This document shows, one piece after another, positions 12,101 to 24,334 of a stretch of DNA of 64,000 bases. Below the pieces are notes generated by a model, which was not told the origin of the DNA, searched no databases, and saw only the letters and a program-made list of their open reading frames with translations. The number at the start of each line of letters is the position of its first letter. The first letter of the stretch is position 1. Position numbers and translations under genes: made by a program. The stretch is from positions 62,001 to 126,000 of the forward strand of contig NSJX01000055.1 in the NCBI GenBank assembly GCA_002286715.1. The letters run 5' to 3'. This DNA is from Dentipellis sp. KUC8613 (lineage: Eukaryota; Basidiomycota; Agaricomycetes; Russulales; Hericiaceae).

Positions 12101-12298
12101 GAAGACTCGCTCGACATCTGCCAGTGGGACCGGGAGAATATCGGAGAGGAACCAGTCGGTATCCGCGAGACCTATCCTTCCCGAGAGATACAATTCGAGG
12201 TACCCAGGAATGGGGGATGGTGACCGATAGGACTGTCTAATAGGGGTGTCGGCTCGTTTTCTCAAACATTCAGGGTAGTAGCTCTTGTCGAAAACCAT
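9149..12298 (-). CDS. FunK1 fungal-type protein kinase, copy B (probable pseudokinase)
   Basis: Paralog of copy A on the opposite strand, 904 aa as modelled. Exons: 12298-11747, 11676-11419, 11362-11048, 10991-10589, 10519-10185, 10125-10090, 10039-about 10010, 9934-9149. Exon phases match copy A throughout, including the 36-nt sixth exon (LSKEDSFLYDWE against LSKEDLRVYDVA). The donor of exon 7 is weak: only GTTTAC keeps frame, so that junction is uncertain. Conserved parts are VLKQTWRP, HRDVSVDNILICPEE (HRD at residues 521-523), and AIHDLESFWWILLYICL. The metal-binding DFG-position aspartate is replaced: copy A reads RLIDLDFS, copy B RLINLGFS (Asn547). The catalytic Asp523 is retained. Reduced or altered activity is an inference from this single change. 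Confidence 0.85.
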
Positions 12299-13781
12299 CG
12301 GGAGTGAGGGAGAGAGAGAAGTTGTGCTGAGCAGTGGGGGATTATTATCGTCTGAGGCTGGCGATGATTACTGGGGACCTGTCGAACGTGTTCAGCGCGT
12401 GTACTCTTCTTTCCCTTGCGAGTCAGACGCATGGTGATCGCACGCCGATCTCTTGGCCTCAACCCAAAAGTAAGTCACTTCGAGCAAGTCATGCGCAATT
12501 TCCTGACTGCAGACACCCACCAAGACGCCTTCGCGAGCAAATGCGCATTCGATAACGAGAAGACCCATGGAGCTCTAAGGACTCATTTCAGGAGGGTAAT
12601 GCCATACCTCGTATTTGATTTGAGGCCACTGATGGACCGCTGCAGATTTTGAAAGATCAAATTCCTCGTCCGGGTGAACACATGATTCAAATTTTCGGTG
12701 TGTGCGACTGAGTGAGGGGCTGAGACTGACCGTGTCTAGTCAATGAACGTTGCATGAGGCAAGATGAACGACGCCGTGACGGTCATTTCACACGGTCACC
12801 TATACACTGACCGAGTCAGCCGTGAGGCTGTCACTCAAACTTCAATGATCCTCCTCATATAACGTGATGAAAACCGTTTGTTATGAAGGTATGACCCCTA
12901 TAATTACAGTATTTTGACACTTGTACTCAAGTTGCATTTCAAGCAATATCCCAATTGGTCGTGTCCAATCCAGTTCAAGCTACCATCCATATGCTGGCTA
13001 TCGATATCATGAGCAGCGTCGTGGAAGTAAATCTGTAATACTTGGCCCTATCGAATCCCAGATGCTAGTGCCTTACTTACTCTAGGAGAAATTTAAACTA
13101 ACACGCTCGAACGCGTCCGGTAGGATGCCGCGTGCAAGGGATACTTCCTTTTAAGCCAGTGCGTCATCTTTGAACCGTCAATGCTACCCTAGAAAGGCTA
13201 CTATCCCGAGAGCTTGAGAGAGCCTCGTACAGACACACCTTAGAGGTAGCTCGCCGCCATGACCGCCCTCTGAATATATCGAGTCGTATCTTCGTTACAG
13301 ACAGGCCTCGAGGAAGCTTTTTTTCCGACGTTCTCCGCACTCCCCGTTCCATCTGCGAACATTGACAAGGTCCTAGCCCGAATCTCTCCGTCGCTCTCCA
13401 AAGACTCTCAGCGAGTCAGATGTCCGCTGCCGGACGCTAGGTGCAAAGCAAGCCAGCTGTACGAGCCGGTCGTGAACACATGGAGCCACATCCACACAGC
13501 ATAAAGGGAGCTATCCATGCCTCTAGGACTCGGGCGACGTCCATTGGAGATACGCGAAGCCTCCGAAGATGCGCGAACCTCGGGTAGAATGAGCGCGGCA
13601 AGACACGAACGGTTGACTTCACGCTGGTGTGTGCCGGAGAGACCACAAGCCTTTGCGCCTGTGTTAGGATACATTCGACAAGCTCGATCAGTAGACCCAA
13701 AAAGTACGATACTATACACGCAGTGCACCCTACCAGCCTATCTTACACCAAACAAGCACATACCAGCCCATGAAACTCCCT
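12299..13781. other. Interval of 1.5 kb without a gene
   Basis: Upstream region of FunK1 copy B and 3' flank of the next minus-strand gene. It is more AT-rich than the coding areas. All open frames are short and unlike known domains. No tRNA or repeat was seen. Confidence 0.55.
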
Positions 13782-14783
13782 TCACGCAGTCCTCGCAGAC
13801 GTCCTCCTCAACGGGTGGACGCTCCACCGCCTGCGGTTCCTCGCCTTCTCGCCCAGGCCCCGCGCCTCCTCCGCCGTCGTGACGATGACGCGCACATGGC
13901 GGATCGCCTCGGGCGAGTCGTCCACCTCGGCCGCCTCGCCGCGGTCCTGCTCGAGCAGCTCGTCGGGGCGCAGATCGAACGCCTCGTTCACGTGCTCGCT
14001 CGTGTCCGGGCGCGGCGCAGCGCCGGAGAAGAGCGACAGCGGCGAGCGCAGCGCGGACGTGAGCGCCTCGGACGCGTCGTCGAGGAACGTGCGCGGCTTG
14101 CGCATCGGCATTGCGGTGACGTGGTACGACTTGGTGCGCCACTGCGCGTTCGTCGGGTGCGCGGGGTACTCGGGGTTGGTCGAGAACGTGGCGGTGAGCT
14201 CGCCTAGCTGTGCGGAGAAGTGGAACTGCGGGAGGGGGTGCGAGTAGGCGTTGGGGTAGGGTCTGGAGATCGGTCGTCTGTGGCGCAGGACGAGGCGGCC
14301 ATCTGTAAGTAGCCCGTGTAGAGATCAGTATCTCGTGTGTGCACGTACCAGATGATAGGCCTGGCGATCTACATACCTTCGATATCTATCGCGTGGCCTG
14401 AAGCTCTGGAGCACAAGGCACCGTAGACGTCGATGAAGAAGACCTTCCACCACGAGCTGTGAGCATGTGCGAGCCGAGTACGTCAACCCCAATGCGCACC
14501 TGATTGTTCGATTCTGGTCCCCGAAACGCTGCAGGAACCGAAGACCACGTCAACATGACATCCCTATAACGGACGTAAGTCAGGAGTATGGGCACGTACT
14601 CTCCACAAGCGACTTCTCCTTCTCCGGCCATAGGATTATCTCCGTCCCATCGTCTGAGAGGTCTTCAGATACATCGAGTAGTCTGCCTGACGAGAGTGAG
14701 CGTATCACGAAGTATCCTGCTGGGAACCCGAAGTTGTCGTGGCCCGTCGGTTCTGGTTCCGAGACGATCATGGTCATGGTCAA
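13782..14783 (-). CDS. Conserved fungal protein with ricin-B-like beta-trefoil segment
   Basis: A 266-aa protein resembling an uncharacterised basidiomycete family with beta-trefoil (ricin-B-like) features. Exons: 14783-14600, 14528-14500, 14443-14377, 14302-13782; all introns are GT-AG and in phase. The N-terminal half reads as trefoil strands: AGYFVIRSLSSGRLLDVSED, then DGTEIILWPEKEKSLVE, then NNQVFFIDVYGALCSRASGH, then DIEDGRLVLRHRRP. The C-terminal half carries KSYHVTAMPMRKPRTF and an acidic segment (DELLEQDRGEAAEVDDSPEA). There is no signal peptide, so it is probably intracellular. The role is unknown. I recognise the family pattern from related fungal proteins but know no function for it. 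The annotation as a lectin is unproven. Confidence 0.75.
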
Positions 14784-15298
14784 GGTGGTATGTTCAAATG
14801 GAGTCCTTCCGCCGCAATCAGAGAGGCCGGCGCTTCCGCAGGGCCTCGTTGTTCGTGTCTTTTGTCAATGGGCCCGACTTGCTAAGACGGCCCATTTTAT
14901 AGTGCTGTTATACGGACAGTGCTGGGCATCATGGCTGTGCGCTTAGACCGTCCTGCCTTGCGAGCATATTTCCTCATCGGAGGAATACGGCCCCTGAAGA
15001 GTGTCCGGGGTCCCAGAGATACGAGTTACTTGACCTGCTCTCCAAAGTCGAAGTTGTTGCACACGAATACTTTCGTCTTGTTTTGATACAGGACCCAGAC
15101 CATGGCATTGCCCAACAGAACTGTAAAATCGATGAAACAGTATTTTTCTGTGCACAAATGCAGATTCGCCGAGCACGCGCAGCGCGCAGCACGCACCGTC
15201 CCTCGACGTGGCATTGCTCTACCCAAATAGCTGTGTATATTACTCTATGTAAATCTAAGATGAAACAATCCGCAGATAACATGATGCGTCGCCTGCTG
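14784..15298. other. Interval without a gene
   Basis: Upstream of the trefoil gene and downstream of COQ10, both on the minus strand. No supported coding region or RNA was seen. Confidence 0.55.
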
Positions 15299-16132
15299 CT
15301 ACCTCTTCCCCGGCCCATATATCGCCAGACACCGCTCCTCAAAAGCCTGGATCATCTGTTTCGATATCTGCCCGAAAAACGCAGACGACACTGCCGCGTA
15401 CAGCGGATTTGCAAACGCATACGACAGGTTGAGGGTCAGCAGTGTCGGGGCGGGGCTATCAGCGACATCTTGCGAAGTCCCATGCCCAGCTAGATCCGAC
15501 GAGGCAGAGGGGGGTATTGACGGACTGCGTGCGGTCGGGTTTGGAGATTGTCGCGATGCGGGTTCAAAGCGCCAGAGCGTCTTGAGCGTGTCGAACAAGG
15601 GTGTCGAAGACGACGCGTCGGCCTGCCGAATAGAAGAGAGGGTTGGGCTTGTCTTGGGGATATCATGCTATAGAAAGCAGACACGGACGGACCTCCACAG
15701 ACTCGTACGGGCGGCAAGTCACCTTGCTGGTATAGCTCTCTCTAAACGAGAGGAACGACACAGACAGCTCGGCGTCCATCACGAGCCCCGCAGGCGCGGG
15801 GCGTCTCGCCGGAAGCGAGCTCGGGACAGGCCCGGTGGACGTCAAGATGCGCGCGCCGGAGCAGTACGGGATGAACTGCGGGTACGACGCGACGTCCGCG
15901 ACGACGTGGTAGAGCTCGCTGCGCGAGTACCTGTGCGCACGCCGATCTTAGTTTCCAGATCAAGCATGGCGCGCCATACGTACGGAAGTATCTTCCGCTC
16001 GCGGTACGTCTGCGTCGGGCCGCCCGCGGGCGCGAGCGACGGGAAGCTTGGGATCCCGAAGAACGTCCGTGCGGGGTATATGGCGCCTGCGCGGCGGAGC
16101 GCGGCGGGCGGCGGGGGCTTGCATGCGAGCAT
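15299..16132 (-). CDS. COQ10: Coenzyme Q-binding protein COQ10 (START domain)
   Basis: Mitochondrial START/polyketide-cyclase-like protein that binds coenzyme Q and is needed for normal Q use in respiration, 236 aa. Exons: 16132-15984, 15930-15693, 15622-15299. The N-terminus (LACKPPPPAALRRAGAIYPAR) is Arg-rich and lacks acids, as expected for a mitochondrial presequence. The domain begins at RKILPYSRSELYHVVADVAS and continues with YPQFIPYCSGARILTS, DAELSVSFLSFRESYTSKVT and TLKTLWRFEPAS. It ends with LSYAFANPLYAAVSSAFFGQ and the helix QMIQAFEERCLAIYG. A Ser/Pro-rich insertion of about 35 residues separates strand WRFEPAS from LTLNLSYAF, which is common in fungal members. Both introns are GTNCGT...CAG and keep frame. 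Confidence 0.92.
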
Positions 16133-19100
16133 GGTGCAGGACGCGACGCGACTCGCGACTCGGACACGTCGCCGCGGCGGGAATTGGCGGATTTACAATG
16201 AAAAATACTCCGCGCCGCATCACGTGACATTTGCTCATTCTTCAAGTTAGTACTTTGGCGTTTTGGCTATCGCACACTCGAGGCTCCACGGATCCAGTAT
16301 GAACGAGGCTCGGGATAAGTAAAGCAGGACGGTTCCAGTGACTTGGAGGCGAAAGGTGGGGGATAAAGGTATCACCCTTGCTCTAGGCCAGTGAAACCCC
16401 GAGTCAAATGTAAGATTAGATTCCCGCCACGCATTGCTCAAGGCTGTCTGACACGTTGACTCGACGGGCGTGGGCACACATCGACGAACAAGGCATGACT
16501 CGCGATGACTCAGGGGTATAAGGCGGCATGGGGCATAAGGCATAGATTTCCACAATGCGGGCTGAAGACGAGGGCGGTGGTAATTGACAGGCAAGCGTAG
16601 GGCTAACATCTCGCGTCGCATCATCCCTTCGCGAAATCGATAATGAAGTCAGCAGATGCAAGGCGGAAAAATAGGCGCGCGGGACTCACAAGTTCACCGT
16701 GATCTCCTGAACAGCGAGTTCATCCACGTCTGCACGCATGCCGCTTCTTGCCAGGGTGGTGGAAGAGCTCGGCGAAGGTCGTCCTGTCGGACACGTCATA
16801 AGCACGGCAGCTGAGCGATAGGCGAAGAAGTGCACCCTAAGAAGAGGCCAACGAGCACCCTTACAAGAAGCGTATGGAACGCAGGCAGGCGGGGATGACC
16901 CCTCGGAGGGCAGCCTCCCGCAACCGCTGCGAAGGCCTGGCCGCCACATCAGCCGCAGCGGGCGCAAAGAAGACGGCGCCACTGACATACCTCTGGCTGG
17001 CAAATGACAGGGAGCGGCGGGGGCTGATGCAGCACATCGAAGGCGTCGAAGCTTTATAGGTATGCGGCGGGGCTTGGTGCGGCCGTGGCCAGGGAGCCTC
17101 GCGCGCGCGGTGCACGGAAAAGGCATGGGCTGCCTTATTTCCTCGGAAGAGGGGGCCGATGGCATCGTGTGCAGATGGACGATAACGCAGCTATCTCGAG
17201 GAGCGGCCTGCTCATGCGGCTCGGGAGGTATTCCTGACCCGGTCTAGACCGGTGGCGAGCTTTTGGTACCTTCGTGCTTCGATCCACGCCCCTTGGCCTG
17301 AACGGCCCGTAAGCGGCGGAGCTGGGCGACCCCGCCTCGCCGCACAAGCGGTGAGGGACGTGGGCAGCCTGTGTGGGTCATCGCTGCCAGGGGAGGCAAT
17401 GTCGAGGGCGAGGGTACTGATGTTGAGATTGATAGATTGTGGCGATACTCGGATGATGGGCTGGATGGCGGGCGGGCAGCGCACCGCCGCCCGAGCGGAC
17501 GGTGGCATTCAGTGAGGAAGACGGGCGGCGTCGACTGCGCGAGCTGCGTGCTGATTCAGCCCGGGGTCATGCGCGAGGAAACAGTGGCCATGCCATACCG
17601 GCCTAGTTTGCCTGCGAATCTGGGACATCTGCGCAGAAGATTGAGGAGGATAACGCGCGGCGCGGGGGCCCAGAAGACGGCGGACGGCCGCATTCGCGCA
17701 GTTGTATGCCAGGAACACCGCGCGAACGAGCGCGTCGGCAGAAGGGCGAGGTCACAAGGCTGCACGGCAAAACGACCATTACCACATCCCGCTGATTCTT
17801 CTTCTGCTCGTCTGCCACCCGCGCGTCGCAGCTGACCTCGCCGGGGCTCACGAGACAGCACTTGGGGCTCTGCCAGATCTTCGACTTGGCCGCCGGGACA
17901 TGTAGTAGCGATGGAGAATGGAGAGCGCGCCGGCAGCACCGCGGCGGATGGAAGCGAGGCGGAATCTGTGCGTGCGGCCTCGACACGCGAGCCACCCTGT
18001 TCCGGCAGGAAGAGGCTAAATGACAGATGGTCCGTATGCAGCACTAATTGCATCTTGTTCGCTTGCACCCGCATCTGCGCGCGTGTCTGAAAAAGAGGTT
18101 CAGCACGGACGATCACGCAAAACACGGTTACATTCGCTTGGCGTGCTTCGGACGCGCGGCGGGAGGAACAGGCATTTTGGTCCCACACGCACGCGCGCAC
18201 ATACATACATTCAGTAAGCATCCGGGGGCCCCAGCCAATGGGCCAAACTGTGGATCATGAGCGTCATGAACCTTATCAGGTAGCAACGAACAGAAAATGG
18301 AGCCACGCGCATACCTTCACAACGACCCGCCCGAAGCCAGCTGGGCTGGCGCACGGCCTGCGCGAGCTTACGGGACCAGGTCGGAGCGGGCGCGGCGTCA
18401 AATTTAGAACAGCCTGAGGGGGCAAAGGCGTCGAGCGCCCGGCGAGCAATTTTCCTCCTGCTCCTGACAGCGACTGGCTGCACCTCGCGCCCGTGCATTC
18501 CGCGTCGGCACTTCCTAGTTCCTGTGCTGTCGCTTCTGACCGCCGCGAGCGAGCCGACCGACCGATGGATCCTTCATAGATACGCCACGCACGCTGGGCC
18601 CGGCCTCGACCCTCATGCAAAGCGAGCACCTGGCGCGGATTTCAAGGTCAGTCCACGCTATCGTGAATCAGGCTGTATGTTCTCGGGCTGCCTGACCTTA
18701 TCTTCATCGTGGCTGGTGCGGCAGCACGGCGCGAGCGAGCGCTTCCACGCCAGCTGAGTACGAACCCAGCTGCACTATCGTTTCAGGGGGCGGGCGAGGA
18801 TCGTTCTAGAAATTCGAGTCAGCACCGCACCGTTTCACCGCGGAAACGGAGGCATCAGTGGGCTGTGGGTAAAGGGTATGAAGCGGTTCGAAAAATTCCG
18901 GGTGCGCACCTTTGCTGTCCGAATATTCCCCCTGCCTCATATTCGTGCATCATTTTGGTGGTCGGGTGGGTGCAACGTTTCTGCTCTTCTAGCTAGCCAT
19001 GGAAGCCAACCCTTTATTTCCGACCGGAAGAATGCAGGTAATTTGCTCCCCGCTCGCCCGCCGACGGGATCCAAACATCCAAGCTCGTCGAACCTATGAA

Positions 19101-20936
19101 CAAGTATCACCACTCACTCAACCCTGGACGTCATGGCGAGAACAGGTGCGACTGATCAGAGCCCGATGCCCGCAAGTTCTAGGAACTCCGCCAACCGTAG
19201 CGGCGACAAGCAGGCTGGCCGACGTATGCATGCATGCGAAGCCCTCCTCCGCAACTCTAGAGTACCGGACGCACGTCAGCAACCAATCTATCCCGTACAA
19301 ACGCCTCACCTTCCGTAGGTCCATGTTTTAGGGGCGCATCGTGTCGACGTCCGCAGCCGCAGCCTCCAGCTTCAATTCGACTCCGACCCTCTTCTGAATC
19401 GCGCAGGCGCCACAACGACCTTGACGCGTGCACGTTAATGAACGCGTTCATCTGGCCGATACCGGCCTTTCCAACGCCAGAGATGGCTAGCGATTTCGAG
19501 GGTGCGTTAGCGTTTGTGAAGTTGCGGTGTATGACTCGAGCTCGGACGTTGCACTGGGCCTCAACACCACCGTGGCCTTGGCGCGATTTACAGACAGGTC
19601 ACGTGCGGCGCGCATCCTGGTTCGACTCGGACGTCTTTACGTGCCATGCACCGTGCCTCGTAAGGTGACTACATGTAGAGTACATGGCAGCTGCTTTCAG
19701 TTTTGGATGCCGGAGATCTCTTCGTTCCATACGCCATATACACTTTCATTCCAGTGGAGCCGACGCGAAGAGCTGGCGAACTTGATGCATCACGCCTAGT
19801 ACTTACTACTCACTGCCATTGCGATTGGCGGAGTTTTCGTGCACGAATCCGTCCCGGTTCTGAGTTCTTCGGCATCTTCGCATGCCATGCATCTCAGTAT
19901 GTCAAACAAAGTGCTCCATCGACTCTATCAAAACCCTATTGGTGACCGTTCCAGTGCGCGTGTGCGTACGTATGAGGGTTGCCAATGTGACGTGAGCGAA
20001 CACGCCCGAGATGCGAAGAAGGCGTCCGTATGCGTCGAACACCAACACGAACTCAGCCCGGCACCAGTGCAGTTGCGCACGTCCACGTCCACGTCCACGT
20101 CGCACCGCACCCTACGCATCGAACGGGCTCAGGCCAGAGCGCGAAGCCACAGCCGTTCTTCCGATGCCCACACAAGCACCGACCGGACCCGGGAGCACTA
20201 GCACTACAGCTCGCACTCGGCACCGGTCTTCATATGCGACTTCAAAGAGCGCACCTCCGACGGACGAAGATGGGAGCTTCGTCCCAGCCAATGCCATCAC
20301 GGACAGACGTGAGAGCGCCGTCCCCCAAAGCGCTCCAACGGCGCATCGGGGTTTCGAACGGGAGACGCGCAGCCCAGGCCCTGCACGAAGCACTCGTACT
20401 CAGGTCTCAGGCCTGCGACTGCGACTGCGACTGGCTCGGTGCGTGTTGTGCGAGTGATCCGCAGGGCAAGGCAATATGCTGTCGGACAGGGCTTCCGGTG
20501 CTAATGAGCACTGAGCACGGAGTGCTGAGAACCCACGGCGGGCGCCAGCTGCAGGCTTCGCAGACTCCGCACGCAGACACAGGATCAAAGTCCGCCATGA
20601 CGCATGACGAGCTGCGGCGGACACCGTCGCACGACGGCTGGCGCCCCTGCCCTGCCCTGCCCTTCTGCGTTTCCTGTTTGTTCTGGTGCTGCAGGCGCGG
20701 ATCAGGACATACGTGCGGTGAGAACGGGCTGTTGCTGGCCGACGAAGACGCAGACGGCAGACGGTGAACGGGGGCTCGACGGGCATATAGTAGCATCGAA
20801 AGCGAAAGCGCGAAACGGTGTTGATACAGCGGCCACTATCTTCTCGAGCGATCGAAACATAAAGTCATAACATCTCCCCGCGGCGCGCGCAGCATACAGG
20901 CGACGGCACCAGTACCAGTCCTGCACACGCGCGCGC
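16133..20936. other. Gene-poor interval of 4.8 kb
   Basis: The longest stretch without a recognised gene. Open frames exist on both strands because the DNA is GC-rich. Their translations are low-complexity Arg/Ala/Ser/Pro mixtures with no domain, no signal or membrane pattern, and no consistent splice joins. It contains the upstream region of COQ10 and two short hexanucleotide runs (20078-20101 CACGTC-type and about 20413-20434 GCGACT-type). It could hold noncoding transcripts or decayed genes, but the sequence alone does not show which. Confidence 0.5.
20078..20101. repeat. Short tandem repeat, CACGTC x4
   Basis: Four perfect head-to-tail copies of a CACGTC hexamer. It lies in noncoding DNA downstream of the GIS2-type gene. 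Confidence 0.85.
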
Positions 20937-21742
20937 TCAGGCGGCATAGTCAGCGTTCTCCGGGCAGTCTCTCGCGATCTGCGTCACAGGCGGCTGCGTC
21001 AGCGGGGAGCGAACAAGCAGGGAGGGGGAGCAGACGCACGTGTCCTTCCTGCTGGCACTTGTAGCAGGTCTTGTTCTTGTTCAGGTTGGCAGGCGGCATG
21101 CCGTTGAGCCCGACGTCAGCGATGCCGGGGGCAGCAAGACAGTCCCTGGAGCCAATCGCAGCATCAGGCACCGGCCGTCGCGGGCAGAGAATGATGGAGA
21201 GCTACCTCGCCATGTGATTGGGGCCGCCGCAGCGGTAGCACTTCACGGGTGGGAGCGTCGACGTGTTCAGGCCGCGCCCCGGGGGCGGCGCGCGCGAGGC
21301 AAAGCCTGCGCCGCCTCCGAAGCCCGTGCCGTTGGGGCAGACGCGGGCGATGTGCCCGAAGCGGCCGCAGTTCTGTCGGCGCGGAGCAGGATATGCGGTA
21401 TGTCAGCTTGCAAGGATCAGAATGCAGGGAGGGAGGGACGGGACGCACGTAGCATTTCTGGTTGCCGCCCTGCACGCGCAGGCTGGGGCACTCGGCCTGG
21501 ATGTGGCCGACCCCGCCGCACGAGTAGCACTGCTTGGTGGAGACGGTGCGGGGCGACGGGCACGCCGACGACTCGTGGCCGGGCTGGCGGCAGTTGTAGC
21601 AGAGACGCTGCTCGGACGAGCAGTTCTCGGCGATGTGGCCAACTGCGAGGGTGCTCAGGCGGGCAGTATAAAGCAAAATGGAGGGCAGACACGCACGGTT
21701 ACCACACTTGAAGCAGCCCTTCCTAGAAAACTGATACGCCAT
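20937..21742 (-). CDS. CCHC zinc-knuckle nucleic-acid-binding protein (GIS2/Byr3/CNBP type)
   Basis: Small single-stranded nucleic-acid-binding protein, 184 aa, of the CNBP/Gis2/Byr3 family, which act on mRNA translation and stress granules. Exons: 21742-21697, 21642-21449, 21372-21206, 21145-21040, 20978-20937; every junction restores a knuckle. Six C-x2-C-x4-H-x4-C knuckles are complete after splicing: CFKCGNLGHIAENC, CYNCRQPGHESSAC, CYSCGGVGHIQAEC, CYNCGRFGHIARVC, CYRCGGPNHMARDC, CYKCQQEGHIARDC. A Gly/Arg-rich linker (GFGGGAGFASRAPPGRG) lies between knuckles 4 and 5. The start is MAYQFSRKG. A frame Met five codons upstream is not needed. Family members usually carry seven knuckles, so six is slightly short but not abnormal. 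Confidence 0.93.
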
Positions 21743-22290
21743 TTTATTTAAATACAATCAGCGTTCACGTTCACTTTCACTTCGAAAACCTGACGACGGG
21801 GTGGGTGGGTGAGCGACGGCACGGATGGGTGGGCAGGTAGCGCACCTCTCGACCCTCGGCCTGCTGCTAACCCAGTCCTCTGCAAATCCCTCCCGCCAAC
21901 GAGCGAAAGACGGAACAGTAAGTGAGTAAGGTGATGATGGTTTTGGATAAGGGATCCGATCCGCTGTGGCTTTCCTCGTCCCATCACACGGCGCAGGCCG
22001 GCCCTGAACTAGCCTTTCTCGGCCCGCCACCACCCGCCGACGCTTTCATTTTATTCAATTTCTGCTTTGATTATAAACTGCATTCCCGAATATCTCCCTT
22101 ATTTCCCCGCCTTTTCATTCGCCGCCGGGACGTCCGTACGTTCCTTCCGGAGACCGAACGCTGCCCTGCCTGCGCTTCTGCCCCTCATCGTGCCCGCAAT
22201 CACGCCCTGGCCTCGCCGTGCCCTATCTTCTGAGATCTATCCTAAATTGCGAGCTTCTGCACGATGGCGCTCCGTTCTTCTGCAAGGACC

Positions 22291-22323
22291 GATCTTGATT
22301 CTTGATTCTCGATTCTTGATTCC
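22291..22323. repeat. Imperfect TTGATTC/TCGATTC tandem repeat
   Basis: Four successive copies of a TTGATTC-like heptamer, one of them reading TCGATTC. Noncoding location. Confidence 0.7.
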
Positions 22324-24220
22324 GGACACGGCATAACGCTTGATTAACCCCCAGCCCAGGGCCTGCATGCAATCACAGGCAGCACTCCGATCATTTTCTC
22401 GAAAAAGCGGCTCTGCATAAAAGGACGCGTTCGCGAGGACCAGTGGCTGCCCCCGGCCGCTTCCCCGCCCCTCTCGTCGAGCCGTGAGTGCCCACGCCGT
22501 CCTGTCCTCCTGCCGCCGCGGAGTCGCTGCTGACCGGTCCGTCGCGCTGCAGGTGACGCGGTAGGTGCTCTGTGTCCTCGTTGTCGGGCTCGGCGTGTCT
22601 ACCAGCGGATCGCCATGCTTTGCGCACTGGTGTCATCGCGCTTCTTGTTGGGGTGCTCGGGGACTTCACACTTGGTAACGCAGCCCCTTCGATTTCGCAG
22701 CGCTGCAGATCTGACGGCCCGGCTTCGTTCGCTCGCCAGGACGTGTCCTTCTAGGAAACCCTCGAGCATCCTAGCAATAAGCGACGTAGCGAGCGGTCAA
22801 AGATTGGCGATACGCGTGGTAGAGGAGCCGCGGCGCGCACAGAACGCGTACGGCCGCCATATGCACAAGCTCCAGCGTGCATCATAATATTAAGGTTGGT
22901 GACCAGTGCTGCCTCCCTCCAGCCAGCCGGCGCGCTAAATGAAATGGAACAGCAGCGGGCGGCGGATCTCCATTCGTTTAACGTTAATTGTCGTTTCGGG
23001 CTCTGCGTCGGGGCTCTGCGCGCCCTGTTCTCGTGTGCCGCCCCGTTGACGTATTCCCCCCGGAATTGATGCGGCAGATGGTGTCCTTGAGTTGCCGCGG
23101 TTCGGCACTATGTCCCTATGCTTCTGCGACTCTGAATACATGAGACACGTTATGCGCAATGTGATGGCGATGCCAGCGCTATGCTCGCTGCCGTTATGTT
23201 TCTTATCTGTTCGTTTGCCCGGCTGCGAAGGTGAGTGGTGGATTAGCATTTTAGACTATAGGCTCGGGTGGGCGTGGTGTTGGATACACCTCGATGTGCC
23301 ACGATGCAGTCGAGATTCCTCATACGTTGAACTTCTCTGGAGGAAGTTGTCCATCTGAGGATATCTCATGGGACGCTTCTTGTAACCGCGCGTGCTGTTT
23401 GAGCGGCCGAGATGGGCGCAACTGAATAGTCGACTTCCGTGAATCACAATATACCTACAGTCATTGCTACGAGCGACCTTGCCAGCTAGTCATGATCATT
23501 TGAAAAAGCATAGTACTATAGCACATACCAGGTGCAACTTCTGACGAAGGAACTTCCATTTCGACCGTCGATCACGTTTCACGCATCATGCAAGGTGACA
23601 ATTGCGCGATCCGCGTTATTCGACCCGATACATAAAAGAATCTAACAAGACTCGAACCAAGCCTGCTTCCATCCCTCTCTTGCTGGGCCCCTGCAGGTAC
23701 GTCGGTGCACTGAATGTTCGCTTTGCAGGGATGGTTTCGGAACGAATTCTCGTGTGTGGCTGAACGCCGCGTCGCCCAGAAATCCGCGTCACGGCGGATC
23801 ATCCGAGTCTTGTCGTCGTCGTCAAAGCTCTCTCACTAACCTTCTGACTTACAGGGAGGTCGACTGTAGTATCAAAAGCAGCTGCGCACGGCGCCACATA
23901 CGCATACGGCGTCGACGTTGTATCCCGAGTCCGAGCTCGGTGCCGCATGCGAATATACCTCCGCTATTGCAGCTCAGCTGGCATTCGCCGCTTATCGTGT
24001 GCACGCCGGCGGCAGCCCGTCGTGGGCAAGGGCCTATCGTGAGCAGCCATGACACGCGCAGGTTAGTCATATCAGGGCGCATGCCCTGCGTTCAAACTCG
24101 GACTCGGAGACTCGGACGCGCTGCCCACGGCTTGCTAATGGGAAAACCGAGATATTGTTGGCCGGGCCTTATCAGTGGCCGGGCGTGCGCGCACGCACGC
24201 AGGTGCTGATAACCTCTGCG

Positions 24221-24290
24221 TCTTGCTCTTGCTCTTGCTCCTGTCTTCCTTGTCTTCTTTGTCTTTGTTTTCCTGCCTTCGCTGTCGCTG
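24221..24290 (+). promoter_or_regulatory. Pyrimidine-rich tract upstream of the aminotransferase
   Basis: A run dominated by C and T (TCTTGCTCTTGCTCTTGCTC and following) ends about 45 nt before the start codon at 24335. CT-rich tracts just upstream of highly expressed fungal genes often mark the transcription start zone. The role here is inferred from position and composition only. Confidence 0.4.
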
Positions 24291-24334
24291 TCACTATCCA
24301 GAACAGAATCTATCATTCGACCTAAGAAGCAAAG

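Larger units (their letters stand above)
21743..24334. other. Interval of 2.6 kb between divergent genes
   Basis: Divergent upstream regions of the zinc-knuckle gene (minus) and the aminotransferase (plus). A short TTGATTC-type repeat lies at 22291-22323 and a pyrimidine-rich tract just before the aminotransferase start. No supported gene was found in between. Confidence 0.5.

Noticed and set aside
13782..14783. Classification of the beta-trefoil gene as a lectin or lectin toxin
   Set aside because: Only trefoil-like strands are visible; carbohydrate-binding QxW repeats and a signal peptide are lacking, so only a structural label is kept.
16686..18221. Several minus-strand frames of 130-220 codons in the gene-poor block
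   Set aside because: Low-complexity translations, no recognisable motif and no consistent splice partners; typical of GC-rich noncoding DNA.
20078..20434. Hexamer repeats considered as a CRISPR-like or centromeric array
   Set aside because: Only four to five short perfect copies with no spacers; simple microsatellites.
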